Of a DNA stretch of 8,412 nt, positions 1-6,953 are shown piece after piece. The first letter of the stretch is position 1; each line of letters begins with the position of its first letter. A program made the translations under genes and the position numbers. This DNA is from Chloroflexota bacterium (GTDB lineage Bacteria; Chloroflexota; UBA5177; JANWHV01): assembly GCA_025924845.1 (NCBI GenBank), contig JAICHN010000227.1, positions 1 through 8,412 of the forward strand, written 5' to 3'. The notes beneath the pieces are model-generated. The model was not told the origin of the DNA, ran no database searches, and was given only the letters and a program-made list of their open reading frames with translations.

Positions 1-485
1 GGGGAGACCGTATCGCTCCGGTCGGCCCACCGCCAGTTGCAGGACAGCCTGCATCACTCTCTGCCGCGCCTGCCAGGGGATACGCCGGCGGATGCGCTGG
101 GGTATGCGCGGATCGCCGAGGTTGAGTGGGAACGGTAACGTATCACCCACCCGGCCGAAGAGATGCTTGGGGAGGATGTAGGCGCCGCGCCGCGCCACCA
201 GGTAGGTCCGATTGGCCGCGTAGCTGCTCTCCACGGCGATATCCATGGCCGAGTTGCCCATGCCCACGACGATAACCTTCTTCCCCGCCGGCATAGCGTT
301 ATCGCGGAAGGATTGCGCATGCATTTGCGTACCGTCCCATTTTTGTTGCCGAGTACCCAGTTCCCGCCGATGCAGTTGCTCTTTTCATAACAATCGAACG
401 GGACGCCGCGATCGTACAGCGCCTTGACTGCGGTAATCCCTGATGACCCGGCTCCGATAATGCAAGCGCGCGGCAACGACGTCAT
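1..485 (-). pseudogene. Flavin-containing monooxygenase (FMO-like), internally deleted and frameshifted, cut by window edge
   Basis: The ATG at 485 has a strong AGGAGGG ribosome binding site 7 bases upstream. The first 50 codons encode an FAD-binding Rossmann start (IIGAGSSGI, then ekSNCIGGNWVLGNKNG), typical of class B flavin monooxygenases. In this frame the protein then turns to nonsense and stops at 54-56. In the next frame, from about 327 leftwards, a clear FMO middle part appears: MHAQSFRDN, the NADPH-binding motif VIVVGMGNSAMDIAVESS, then RTYLVARRGAYILPKHLFGR, open to base 1. In intact family members about 120 residues more lie between these blocks, so a segment was lost and the frame shifted near 325-340. 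The HxxxF half of the FMO fingerprint FxGxxxHxxx(F/Y) remains; the FxG half is gone. Intact relatives oxygenate soft nucleophiles or ketones. This copy cannot make a normal enzyme unless the junction is an assembly error. Confidence 0.85.
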
Positions 486-509
486 AAGCTGCCCTCCTGT
501 AATAGAGGT

Positions 510-539
510 ACCTTAGCGTTCCGCCTAGTATACTGTCAA
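510..539 (-). promoter_or_regulatory. Possible sigma-70-type promoter of the monooxygenase gene
   Basis: On the minus strand a perfect TTGACA (534-539) is followed after 18 bases by TAAGGT (510-515), a weak -10 that keeps the two most important bases (A at position 2, T at position 6). Transcription would start near 503, leaving an 18-base leader that contains the AGGAGGG ribosome site at 491-497. A TATACT sits directly after the TTGACA but is too close to pair with it. The -10 match is poor, so this is tentative. Confidence 0.35.
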
Positions 540-572
540 CACACAAAACCAAACTCCATGCAACCCGAAGCA

Positions 573-615
573 ATCAGCTAGACGGCTTGGCGAAAGGCGG
601 CATAGCACAGCTGAT
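573..615 (-). repeat. Inverted repeat just after the dioxygenase gene
   Basis: ATCAGCT (573-579) and AGCTGAT (609-615) form a perfect 7-bp inverted repeat around a 29-base loop, beginning 11 bases after the stop codon of the dioxygenase gene. It might protect or end the operon mRNA. There is no U-tract directly after the stem on the minus strand, only a T-rich stretch some 25 bases later, so it is not a convincing intrinsic terminator. Confidence 0.3.
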
Positions 616-625
616 CGGCCCTCGG

Positions 626-1405
626 TCATGGCCGGCGAGCGGGCACTCCAGGCGCGGCCAGTTGCCGCATGACGTTTGGCTCGGCAGGCTCCTCCCACGG
701 TACCTGGACATGAAAACCCCACAGGCGAAGCAACAGCGGAGACGCTTCGGTCAGCAGCGCGGGGTCTATGCCGCGGGTGTGATCCTCCTGTGGCTTGGCC
801 CAGGATCGGCAGAAGAACACGGTCAGACCGCGCCGCGCCGCCGTTGACCGGTTCGCCCCGCCCCCATGAAACAGCCGCGAATCGAAGACGACGACCGAAC
901 CAGCCTTCCCTGTAGCTTGCAACTCACCTGGATAACTCTTGCCCTGCTCTACCGCTCCGTCCCAAAGATGCGAGCCGGGCACCACGTGGGTAGCCCCATT
1001 CTCTTCCGTGAAGTCGTCGAGCATCCACATGCTGTTGACATGCGTGGGGAAAGGAATACGGCGATCGAGCAACCAATCTCGGTGCAGCCGCTGTTTGGGA
1101 GCGCCGGGATAGGTCGAGCGCGTGTGCATGCTTCCCAGGATGAAGTCATCGCCGAGCAAGCCGGCCATAAGCTCCACGATCGCGGGATGTTGCACCATCT
1201 CGCGGAAGGCGGCATGCTTGTTGGTCAGGTTGACGGAAAAGCGCACCTGCGCGCCATGCCCTGTCAAGCTCCCCTCTTCCCTGGTGAACACCTCCTCGGT
1301 CGCCGCGCGCAGGCTCTCCACTTCAGCGGACGAGAAGACATCGGGCAACGTGGTGAAACCCTGGTCGGCCATCCGCTCCATATGGTGTGTGTCTAGGTGG
1401 GTCAT
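626..1405 (-). CDS. Phytanoyl-CoA dioxygenase (PhyH) family Fe(II)/2-oxoglutarate oxygenase
   Basis: This 259-residue protein belongs to the PhyH family of non-haem iron, 2-oxoglutarate-dependent oxygenases, which hydroxylate small molecules in the cytoplasm. The expected parts are in order: an N-terminal helix region (FTTLPDVFSSAEVESLR), the iron-binding HRD motif (His108, Asp110), the family signature ENGATHVVPGSHLW (residues 135-148), the distal iron ligand His180 in LFHGGGANRS, and Arg191/192 as the likely 2-oxoglutarate carboxylate anchor. The set looks catalytically complete and the length is normal. The ATG at 1405 was chosen because GAGGGAG lies just upstream; an open frame continues 60 codons further but overlaps the preceding gene and has no PhyH-like sequence. 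The gene follows the ARH-fold gene by 52 bases and appears to end the operon. The substrate is unknown: family members act on acyl-CoAs, ectoine, phosphonates and natural products. A role on the imported compound is inferred from context only. Confidence 0.88.
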   Translation of the reverse strand: MTHLDTHHMERMADQGFTTLPDVFSSAEVESLRAATEEVFTREEGSLTGHGAQVRFSVNLTNKHAAFREMVQHPAIVELMAGLLGDDFILGSMHTRSTYPGAPKQRLHRDWLLDRRIPFPTHVNSMWMLDDFTEENGATHVVPGSHLWDGAVEQGKSYPGELQATGKAGSVVVFDSRLFHGGGANRSTAARRGLTVFFCRSWAKPQEDHTRGIDPALLTEASPLLLRLWGFHVQVPWEEPAEPNVMRQLAAPGVPARRP

Positions 1406-1457
1406 CCTACTCCCTCTCAACTCGGCATGAGAAAACATCGTCGCCGCGATCCGGCGG

Positions 1458-3425
1458 CTATCGCCCGTCGCCTCCTTCCCAGGGCAGCCCCGTCCATTGC
1501 ACATCGTGGATACCGTGGAACAACGGGCCTGGAGTCGCCAAAATACAGTGCGCGGCAAAGGCCGGAGACTCGGGATCGCGCGCATACTTGATCAGCACGT
1601 CATTCCAGCCCTGCTGTAGCGACACATCCACGTAGGAGTGGTGGTCGCCGCCGTAGTTGGGACGGAACAGGCTCGCCTCGGGCACCGTAAGTACGGGCGC
1701 TCCATTCACCCACAGCTTCCGCGGGCAGGTGGCGGGTATGCCGACGCGCGCATCCCGTGGCCGTGGGGTATGCAGGAAGAGGCGGGCATAACGCACGCCG
1801 GTCCAGTCAGGCGGCAGCGGCACGGCATAGTCGAGGCTGTGCGCGTAATGCCATCCCTCCGCGCCGGCGCGAGACAGGCGATCCGCTGAGGTGAACTCCG
1901 GGGAGAAGGCATAATCGAGCAATTCGGCGGCTATGCCGGTTGTCTCCGGCCGCGCTTCCCACAGGAGCCAGCGCCGCGCCCCGACCAGCACCACGGGAAG
2001 TACCGCTTCGGCTGGGCGATCTCGGGGCGTGATCCGCAGGAAGAGGCGGTTGCTGTTGCGAAGTAGGGCGGGATCGTCGACTGCCACGGCATACCGGATG
2101 GCGGCGGACCCACCGGCAGCTATCTCCAGTTGTTGCGTGTTCGACGGCTCAGCCCGCCAACCTTCCGGTACGGTCAGTGCCACGTCGACCACTAACGCAT
2201 CATTGCGGGTGTTTCGCGCACGGACGGACAGCCCTCGCGGCATGCCGGGCACAATGGCGGGCGAGATGTCATACTCCAGCTCAACCTCGAGCGCGTCAAG
2301 GGTATGATGCAGCAGCAACGGACTGCCGGCCGCATAGGCTGGGACGTCCGCCGCGTACAGACTCCGGACATCGAGGCCATGCAGGTCCGTCGCCTCGCCA
2401 ATCTGAAGCGCGGCGCCCCGCCAAGCCAGGAACCGTCGGCCCAGCGTGCATACCCGGTCGGTGAGTTCCGCCAGTGTCGTGGGCACCGGATTGGCAGCGG
2501 TCGCGGTATTGCGCACGCCGCCCCAGCTCTCATTGGTGGTAACGGTGTCACCGAGTGGCGCGGTCCAGCGTTCGGGCAGGTCGGACCTACCGCCCAGAAT
2601 GCCGAGCAGCGCGCCGACCGTGGCGCCGGTGCAGTCCGTGTCGTAGCCGCAGTTAACCGTGATGCAGAGCGCGTCGCCGAAATCGGCGCCATACAGCCAG
2701 CCGATCACCTGGAAGCCCAGATTGGTCGGCGAATACTGGGCCACGTAGTGGGGCGCGGCCTCGCGCACACGCTCCCGTGCCGCGCGCCAATCCAGCCCAT
2801 CGCGATGGGCTTGCCGCGCGGCCTGTATCGCGCGCGCGGTGACCGAGGTGGATGGGATGTAGCTCAGGGCGATATCGAGCAGTATGCGCGGGTCCTTCTC
2901 GACGAAGGCGGCGGATTGGAGCGCGGCGTTGAACATCTCGCCCCAAACACTCTCTCCGCCCGCGTGGTCGACGATCGCGTCCTCGTAGGCGTAGCGGGCG
3001 GCGAGATCGGGCTTTCCGGGCGCCAGGCAGGCCCAGATCTCGCTGCGAATAGGCGAGCCCATACAATCGCGGAACCAGTTGTTATAGAAGCCGGAGACGG
3101 GCGGGTTGAGGCCGAGGCGCAGGTTGGTCTTGTGCAACCCATACTCGTCCCAGTTATAGCCCACGTAGTCGAGCCAGTATTGGGCGAGCTCGCGGGCGCC
3201 AATCTCAAAACCGCGCTCCTCCAGGGCCTTGAGCCAGATAAGCTGCAGTTCCAGGTCGTCATTGGGAATGCCGCCCTCGCGCAATTCCAGGTACCAATCG
3301 ATGTTAAACGGCTCGGCCTCCCCATACATTCGCTCCAGCGGCGCGCCCAGCGTACCGCCGCAGTTCTTGCCTAACCAACAGGCGTAGACTTTGTCCCGGT
3401 ATTCTTCGCGGCTGAGTGTCGCCAT
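1458..3425 (-). CDS. ADP-ribosylglycohydrolase-fold protein with C-terminal beta-sandwich modules
   Basis: This is a 655-residue protein, about twice the usual length of the ARH/DraG family. Residues 10-335 carry the ARH fold: LGKNCGGTLGAPLE (18-31), first metal motif PNDDLEL (54-60), GSPIRSEIWACLAPG (123-137), and second metal motif GYDTDCTGATVGALLG (260-275). Classical ADP-ribosyl hydrolases have T-D-D and D-T-D-T at these sites; here the first Thr is Asn55 and the last is Cys265. As I recall, this matches a DTDC-type COG1397 subfamily common near sugar genes. Residues about 380-485 resemble the NPCBM-associated NEW3 Ig-like domain (LTVPEGW, then a Gly-Ser stretch). Residues about 525-640 resemble a galactose-binding or PA14-like jelly roll (KLWVNGAPV, LQQGWNDVLIKY). 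There is no signal peptide, so it is probably cytoplasmic. The ATG at 3425 has AAGGGG and GGGAG upstream. It follows the MalG-like gene by 41 bases. Hydrolysis of an imported N- or O-glycoside is an inference; ADP-ribose removal from protein is possible but less supported. Confidence 0.85.
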   Translation of the reverse strand: MATLSREEYRDKVYACWLGKNCGGTLGAPLERMYGEAEPFNIDWYLELREGGIPNDDLELQLIWLKALEERGFEIGARELAQYWLDYVGYNWDEYGLHKTNLRLGLNPPVSGFYNNWFRDCMGSPIRSEIWACLAPGKPDLAARYAYEDAIVDHAGGESVWGEMFNAALQSAAFVEKDPRILLDIALSYIPSTSVTARAIQAARQAHRDGLDWRAARERVREAAPHYVAQYSPTNLGFQVIGWLYGADFGDALCITVNCGYDTDCTGATVGALLGILGGRSDLPERWTAPLGDTVTTNESWGGVRNTATAANPVPTTLAELTDRVCTLGRRFLAWRGAALQIGEATDLHGLDVRSLYAADVPAYAAGSPLLLHHTLDALEVELEYDISPAIVPGMPRGLSVRARNTRNDALVVDVALTVPEGWRAEPSNTQQLEIAAGGSAAIRYAVAVDDPALLRNSNRLFLRITPRDRPAEAVLPVVLVGARRWLLWEARPETTGIAAELLDYAFSPEFTSADRLSRAGAEGWHYAHSLDYAVPLPPDWTGVRYARLFLHTPRPRDARVGIPATCPRKLWVNGAPVLTVPEASLFRPNYGGDHHSYVDVSLQQGWNDVLIKYARDPESPAFAAHCILATPGPLFHGIHDVQWTGLPWEGGDGR

Positions 3426-3466
3426 CTCTCCCGTCCCCTTATCACTAACCCAGCGCGCCGCGCCTG

Positions 3467-4360
3467 CTACCCCTTGACGCCGGTGACTACGATGCCCTGA
3501 ATGAACCAGCGTTGGCAGACGAGAAACAGCACGATACACGGCAGCACGGCCAGAACCAAGCCTGCCATCAGCAACTCGGTATGCGTGATGTATTGGCTTT
3601 GCAGTGTCGTGAGGCCGAGTGGGAGCGTGAAATTGTCACCGCTCGACAGGTAAATCAGGGGGTAGAAGTAGTCATTCCAGTTATAGAGAAAGGTGAAGGC
3701 CGCGACGGTGATCAGAGCGGGCCTGACCGCGGGCAGACCGATGCTCCAGAAAATACGGAAGTATCCGCTTCCATCGATCTTGGCGGCTTCCTCGATCTCT
3801 CGCGGTAGGGTCAGGAAAAATTGCCGCAGTAGGAATAAGGCGAACGGCTGGGCAAAGAGCTGCGGCACGACCAAGGGCGCGTAGGTGTCGAGCCAACCTA
3901 GATCCTTGAACATCACAAACTGCGGGATAAGGGTTAGCCAGTTCGGCACGATCAAGGTGCTGACCGCGATCAGGAACAGCAGGTTGCGCCCTGGGAAACG
4001 CAGGCGGGCAAAGCTGAAGCCCACCAGGGCCGAACTGAATGTCGTGCCGATCGTGCTGGTGCCGGCCACGAAACAGGAGTTCGCGAAAAAACGCGGAAAC
4101 GGCACCGTCTGGAATAGGGTGCTGTAGTTCTCCCAAACCCAACGACTTGGCACCCAGATGATCGGAAAGGCGTTGATCTCGTCAAGGGGTTTCAGGCTGC
4201 TGGACACCATCCAGTACAAGGGGAAGAGCAACACGGCGGAGCCCGCGATCAGGGTGAGGTAGACCAGGGCACGCCGGATAACGGCCAACGACGAAAACCC
4301 GCGCCGTCGGCGCCTGAACTCCCCATCCACGTGCCGTCCATCCATGGCAACCGAACTCAT
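3467..4360 (-). CDS. Sugar ABC transporter permease, MalG-like
   Basis: This inner-membrane permease of the CUT1-type carbohydrate ABC family is 297 residues long and has about six membrane segments, starting with VYLTLIAGSAVLLFPLYWMV (33-52). The cytoplasmic EAA loop that docks the ATPase is clear at residues 189-213 (IEEAAKIDGSGYFRIFWSIG onward), and the C-terminus QRWFIQGIVVTGVKG is the classic MalG-type ending. The N-terminus before the first membrane segment is basic (FRRRRRGF), consistent with a cytoplasmic side. A TTG at 4378 is in frame, but the AAGGGG ribosome site lies between it and the ATG at 4360, which fixes the start at 4360. The gene follows the MalF-like gene by 42 bases and the two products should form the heterodimeric channel. 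The substrate is not readable from the sequence. Confidence 0.93.
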   Translation of the reverse strand: MSSVAMDGRHVDGEFRRRRRGFSSLAVIRRALVYLTLIAGSAVLLFPLYWMVSSSLKPLDEINAFPIIWVPSRWVWENYSTLFQTVPFPRFFANSCFVAGTSTIGTTFSSALVGFSFARLRFPGRNLLFLIAVSTLIVPNWLTLIPQFVMFKDLGWLDTYAPLVVPQLFAQPFALFLLRQFFLTLPREIEEAAKIDGSGYFRIFWSIGLPAVRPALITVAAFTFLYNWNDYFYPLIYLSSGDNFTLPLGLTTLQSQYITHTELLMAGLVLAVLPCIVLFLVCQRWFIQGIVVTGVKG

Positions 4361-4366
4361 GTCGTT

Positions 4367-4372
4367 CCCCTT
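4367..4372 (-). promoter_or_regulatory. Ribosome binding site deciding the MalG-like start
   Basis: AAGGGG lies 6 bases before the ATG at 4360. Because it is inside the reading frame that would begin at the TTG at 4378, it argues against that longer start. Confidence 0.7.
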
Positions 4373-4402
4373 TGACAACAGGCCGGTACTACATACCTCA
4401 CG

Positions 4403-5365
4403 CTACTCGTCACCAGGGTAAAACACCCAGTAGCGGGCCGAGCGGAAGATGGCGACGGTCAGGAGCAGGACAACCACGAAGAGCGCCCAACCTAGAGCCG
4501 AGGCGTAGCCCAAACGGTTGAATTGAAAGGCTGTCTGATAGATGTAGATGGAATAGACATAGCTGGCATAATTCGGGCCGCCAACACTGCCGCCATTCAT
4601 GCCGGTCGTTAACACGAACACAAGGGTGAACACCTGGAAACTGGTGATAATACCGAGGATTAGGTTGTAGAAGATCGTGGGGGTCAGTAATGGAAGGGTG
4701 ACATGCCGGAACCTGCGCAACGCGCCTGCTCCATCCAGCATTGCTGCCTCGTAGAGCTCGGTGGGGATGGCCTGCAGGCCGCTGAGAAATACCAGCATGC
4801 CGTTGGTGCTCCCCCACAGACTGGCGATCACCAGCGACGGGATAACCCAATCCTCACTGGAGAGCCAGGGTACTCCCTGAATGTTGAAGGTATTCAAAAC
4901 GGAGTTCAGCAACCCGAATTGCTCGTTAAACATGAACTGCCACAGCAGAGCAATCGCGGCGCCGGTAACCAGTGACGGTAGGTAGAATATCGTGCGCCAG
5001 ATCGGCAGCAGGCGCACCTTTTGATTGAGCAGCACGGCGATGCCCAGCGATAGACACAACCCCAACGGCACCGTCAAGGCAGTGAAGAGCGCCGTCACCT
5101 TCAGCGATTGGCGGAACAGCGGATCGCTTGACAGCATGTTCTGATAGTTCGTGAGGCCAATGAAATGGAGCGCGGAGTTGCCCCCGCCATAGTCGGTGAA
5201 GCTCATCCCGAGCGCGACGAGCACCGGTCCCAGGACGAACCAGAGGAAACCAATCAGCCACGGCAGCAAGAACACATAGCCGGCGGCTGCCTCGCGCCGC
5301 GCCATCGTGAACGCGGGTCGTCTGGGGTTGGACGCCGCGGCGCCGGGCGTTCCTACAACTGCCAT
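4403..5365 (-). CDS. Sugar ABC transporter permease, MalF-like
   Basis: This 320-residue inner-membrane protein is the partner permease of the CUT1 importer. The first membrane segment is YVFLLPWLIGFLWFVLGPVL (30-49), followed by a periplasmic or external loop and further segments at roughly 90-113, 126-144, 174-196, 232-253 and 289-307. The EAA loop is at 203-227 (ELYEAAMLDGAGALRRFRHV, then TLPLL) and is well conserved. The reading frame is open for 52 more codons upstream, into the end of the binding-protein gene, but that extension has no membrane or family character; the AGGAGG at 5372-5377 makes the ATG at 5365 the clear start. The gene is separated from the binding-protein gene by 110 bases holding a strong hairpin, which may lower permease expression relative to the binding protein. 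No ATPase gene follows, so ATP hydrolysis must be supplied by a shared subunit encoded elsewhere. Confidence 0.93.
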   Translation of the reverse strand: MAVVGTPGAAASNPRRPAFTMARREAAAGYVFLLPWLIGFLWFVLGPVLVALGMSFTDYGGGNSALHFIGLTNYQNMLSSDPLFRQSLKVTALFTALTVPLGLCLSLGIAVLLNQKVRLLPIWRTIFYLPSLVTGAAIALLWQFMFNEQFGLLNSVLNTFNIQGVPWLSSEDWVIPSLVIASLWGSTNGMLVFLSGLQAIPTELYEAAMLDGAGALRRFRHVTLPLLTPTIFYNLILGIITSFQVFTLVFVLTTGMNGGSVGGPNYASYVYSIYIYQTAFQFNRLGYASALGWALFVVVLLLTVAIFRSARYWVFYPGDE

Positions 5366-5371
5366 ACCATG

Positions 5372-5377
5372 CCTCCT
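5372..5377 (-). promoter_or_regulatory. Ribosome binding site deciding the MalF-like start
   Basis: A full AGGAGG lies 6 bases before the ATG at 5365, and 10 bases after the end of the hairpin described at 5388-5436. It excludes the longer in-frame starts, which would run into the preceding gene. Confidence 0.8.
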
Positions 5378-5387
5378 ACCCATGGCG

Positions 5388-5436
5388 CGGGCAGGGACGG
5401 CCACGGCCGGCTTGACGGCAGAGCCGCCCCTGCCCG
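5388..5436 (-). promoter_or_regulatory. Strong RNA hairpin between binding-protein and permease genes
   Basis: The arms 5388-5401 and 5423-5436 pair over 14 bp with a 21-base loop (5402-5422). On the minus-strand transcript all pairs are Watson-Crick except one G-U wobble; on the plus strand that position would be an A-C mismatch, so the structure suits the minus-strand RNA. No U-tract follows, so this is not a standard terminator. Stem-loops in this position are known in other sugar operons, where they stabilise the upstream binding-protein message and reduce downstream permease expression. Confidence 0.7.
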
Positions 5437-5475
5437 TGAACCCCTGTCCGCATTCGGAAAGCGCTGATCGTACCG

Positions 5476-6819
5476 CTAGAACTTGTACTTCTTGATTGCC
5501 GCGTTCGCAGCTGTCTGCCATTGCGCGAGCTGTTCTCGCACCGGCTTGTTTGAGGTGAGCATGTTGCCTATATAAGTGCCCGAGATGGTTGACAGCTCGG
5601 TGTAATAGGGTACCGACGCCAGATTGTAGGAGTGAGGCAACTCGTCGGCAAAGATCGAGACATGCGCGGGTGGTAACTTTGCCGCCTTTGCCGTGCTAAC
5701 CCACAATGGGACGGCTGATCGGCGTCCCGGTATGCTGCGGACCGGCTCCGAGATCAGGATCTGTGCCGATCTGGTGCTGGTCAGATACTTGATCCAGGCC
5801 CAGGCTTCCTTTGGATGCTTCGAGGTCGTGGCGATTGACCAGGCGCCACCCGCCGCTGAAATCGGCAGCCTGCCCGCGGGACCTTTCGGCACTGGCGCCA
5901 CATCCCAGTCGAACCGATTGCCGATGTCGTTTCGATGCTGAAGGGTTGCCCACGAGCCATCCACCACCATGGCGACCTTACCGGTGGCAAACGTGTCGGT
6001 ACCCGCGGGGAATGTGCTGCCCTTGATCACCGACCCTGTCTTGAACGTGGCGTCCTGAACCGTTTGGAAGAGCTCGGCACTCCCAGGCGTATTGATATTG
6101 AAGCTGCGAAAGTCCTTGCTGTACCACTCGCCGCCCCAGGCAAGCACGAAGCCCGCGGTGGTCCAGAAAAAGTTTAACGGCGTGAAATCGAGTCCCCACT
6201 GGGTTTGCCGCACGCCGGATTTCTCGGTAAACTGGGCTGCGAGCCGAAACACGTCATCCCATGTCAAGCCGCTGCTTGCCGACGGATACTTGACGTGATG
6301 CTTGTCGAAGATAGCTTTGTTGTAATAGATACCCAGATCGGAGAAATCATAGGGCAGGCTGTAGAGATGCCCCTTCCAGGTCATCTGCGCCACTTCCGCC
6401 GGCCAGAAATCACTGGTTTCCATCTTGTCGTGGGCCATAAAGGAGTTGAGGGGCAGCGTCCAACCATGGGTGGCGCGGTCGGCCGTGTTATAGGTGCGGT
6501 TATACCAGACATCGGGCAGGGCGCCGGCGACACCACGCGTAGGAATCAGTGTCTGATCGAATGACGCCCCCGCGTTGGGATAGTTGGTAAGATGAATCTT
6601 GATGTTTGGGTTGGCAGCCTCAAAGCTGCTGATAATCTTGTTGAAGAGCGGGACATCGGTCGCGGCGTCATGATTGGTCCAGAACTCCAGGGTTACGGAG
6701 TCCGCCGCGCCTCGAGCCTGGGCGGCCTTGGGCAGTACGGACCCCGCGGCCAACGCGGCGCCGGTAGCGGCGGCGCCGGCGAGCAGGGTGCGGCGAGATA
6801 CGGGCTTGGTCACGTCCAT
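5476..6819 (-). CDS. Extracellular solute-binding protein of a sugar ABC importer, Tat-exported
   Basis: This 447-residue family 1 solute-binding protein captures the substrate outside the cytoplasmic membrane and delivers it to the two permeases encoded next. The N-terminus is a twin-arginine signal: SRRTLL (8-13), a hydrophobic stretch to about residue 30, and a likely cleavage after AQA (33-35). The mature part starts SVTLEFWTNHD, the usual first strand of sugar-binding proteins, and contains family-typical pieces such as LPDVWYN (101-107), LYSLPYDFSDLGIYYNKAIF (152-171), LTWDDVFRLA (185-194), KVAMVVDGSWA (281-291) and AWAWIKYLTS (339-348). There is no cysteine anywhere, so no lipoprotein anchor. 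The ATG at 6819 was chosen for its AAGGAG 9 bases upstream and because it leaves a standard Tat signal; the frame is open a further 28 codons without family sequence. The gene lies after the LacI-gene terminator, so it should have its own promoter, but none is obvious in 6820-6881. Confidence 0.93.
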   Translation of the reverse strand: MDVTKPVSRRTLLAGAAATGAALAAGSVLPKAAQARGAADSVTLEFWTNHDAATDVPLFNKIISSFEAANPNIKIHLTNYPNAGASFDQTLIPTRGVAGALPDVWYNRTYNTADRATHGWTLPLNSFMAHDKMETSDFWPAEVAQMTWKGHLYSLPYDFSDLGIYYNKAIFDKHHVKYPSASSGLTWDDVFRLAAQFTEKSGVRQTQWGLDFTPLNFFWTTAGFVLAWGGEWYSKDFRSFNINTPGSAELFQTVQDATFKTGSVIKGSTFPAGTDTFATGKVAMVVDGSWATLQHRNDIGNRFDWDVAPVPKGPAGRLPISAAGGAWSIATTSKHPKEAWAWIKYLTSTRSAQILISEPVRSIPGRRSAVPLWVSTAKAAKLPPAHVSIFADELPHSYNLASVPYYTELSTISGTYIGNMLTSNKPVREQLAQWQTAANAAIKKYKF

Positions 6820-6881
6820 TTCGAGTGCTCCTTCGTATACAGCCTCGGCGCGTCGTCGGTTGACTGGCCGACATGGTGGTG

Positions 6882-6924
6882 AAAAAAGGGAGGTTTGGCG
6901 CAACCCGCGCCGCGTCTACCTCCC
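6882..6924 (-). terminator. Intrinsic terminator of the LacI-family gene
   Basis: On the minus strand the outer stem GGGAGGT (6918-6924) pairs with ACCTCCC (6888-6894), an inner stem GGCGC (6907-6911) pairs with GCGCC (6897-6901), and six U residues (6882-6887) follow directly. It starts 29 bases after the regulator stop codon and separates the regulator transcript from the transport operon. Confidence 0.78.
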
Positions 6925-6953
6925 GCGGCGATTTTCCTTTCTCCCCGCGTGTT

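Noticed and set aside
528..533. GTATAC next to TTGACA upstream of the monooxygenase gene as a -10 element
   Set aside because: It directly adjoins the TTGACA, so the two cannot form one promoter, and no good -35 lies 17 bases upstream of it.
866..1396. Long plus-strand open frame of 176 codons over the dioxygenase gene
   Set aside because: It is antisense to a gene with a complete set of PhyH motifs, and its translation shows no recognisable family.
1432..1456. Small GC stem (CGCCG, CGGCG) followed by TTTT after the ARH-fold stop codon
   Set aside because: The stem has only 5 bp and the T-run is short and displaced by several bases, so it is too weak for a terminator inside an operon.
2304..3374. 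Plus-strand open frame of 356 codons over the ARH-fold gene
   Set aside because: It is the mirror of a well-supported coding frame in GC-rich DNA, a common source of long false frames; no domain is visible in it.
6817..6825. CATTTCGAG shared by the binding-protein start (6817-6825) and the regulator promoter (8072-8080)
   Set aside because: It is only 9 bases, is not palindromic, and in one copy includes the start codon; chance is a sufficient explanation.
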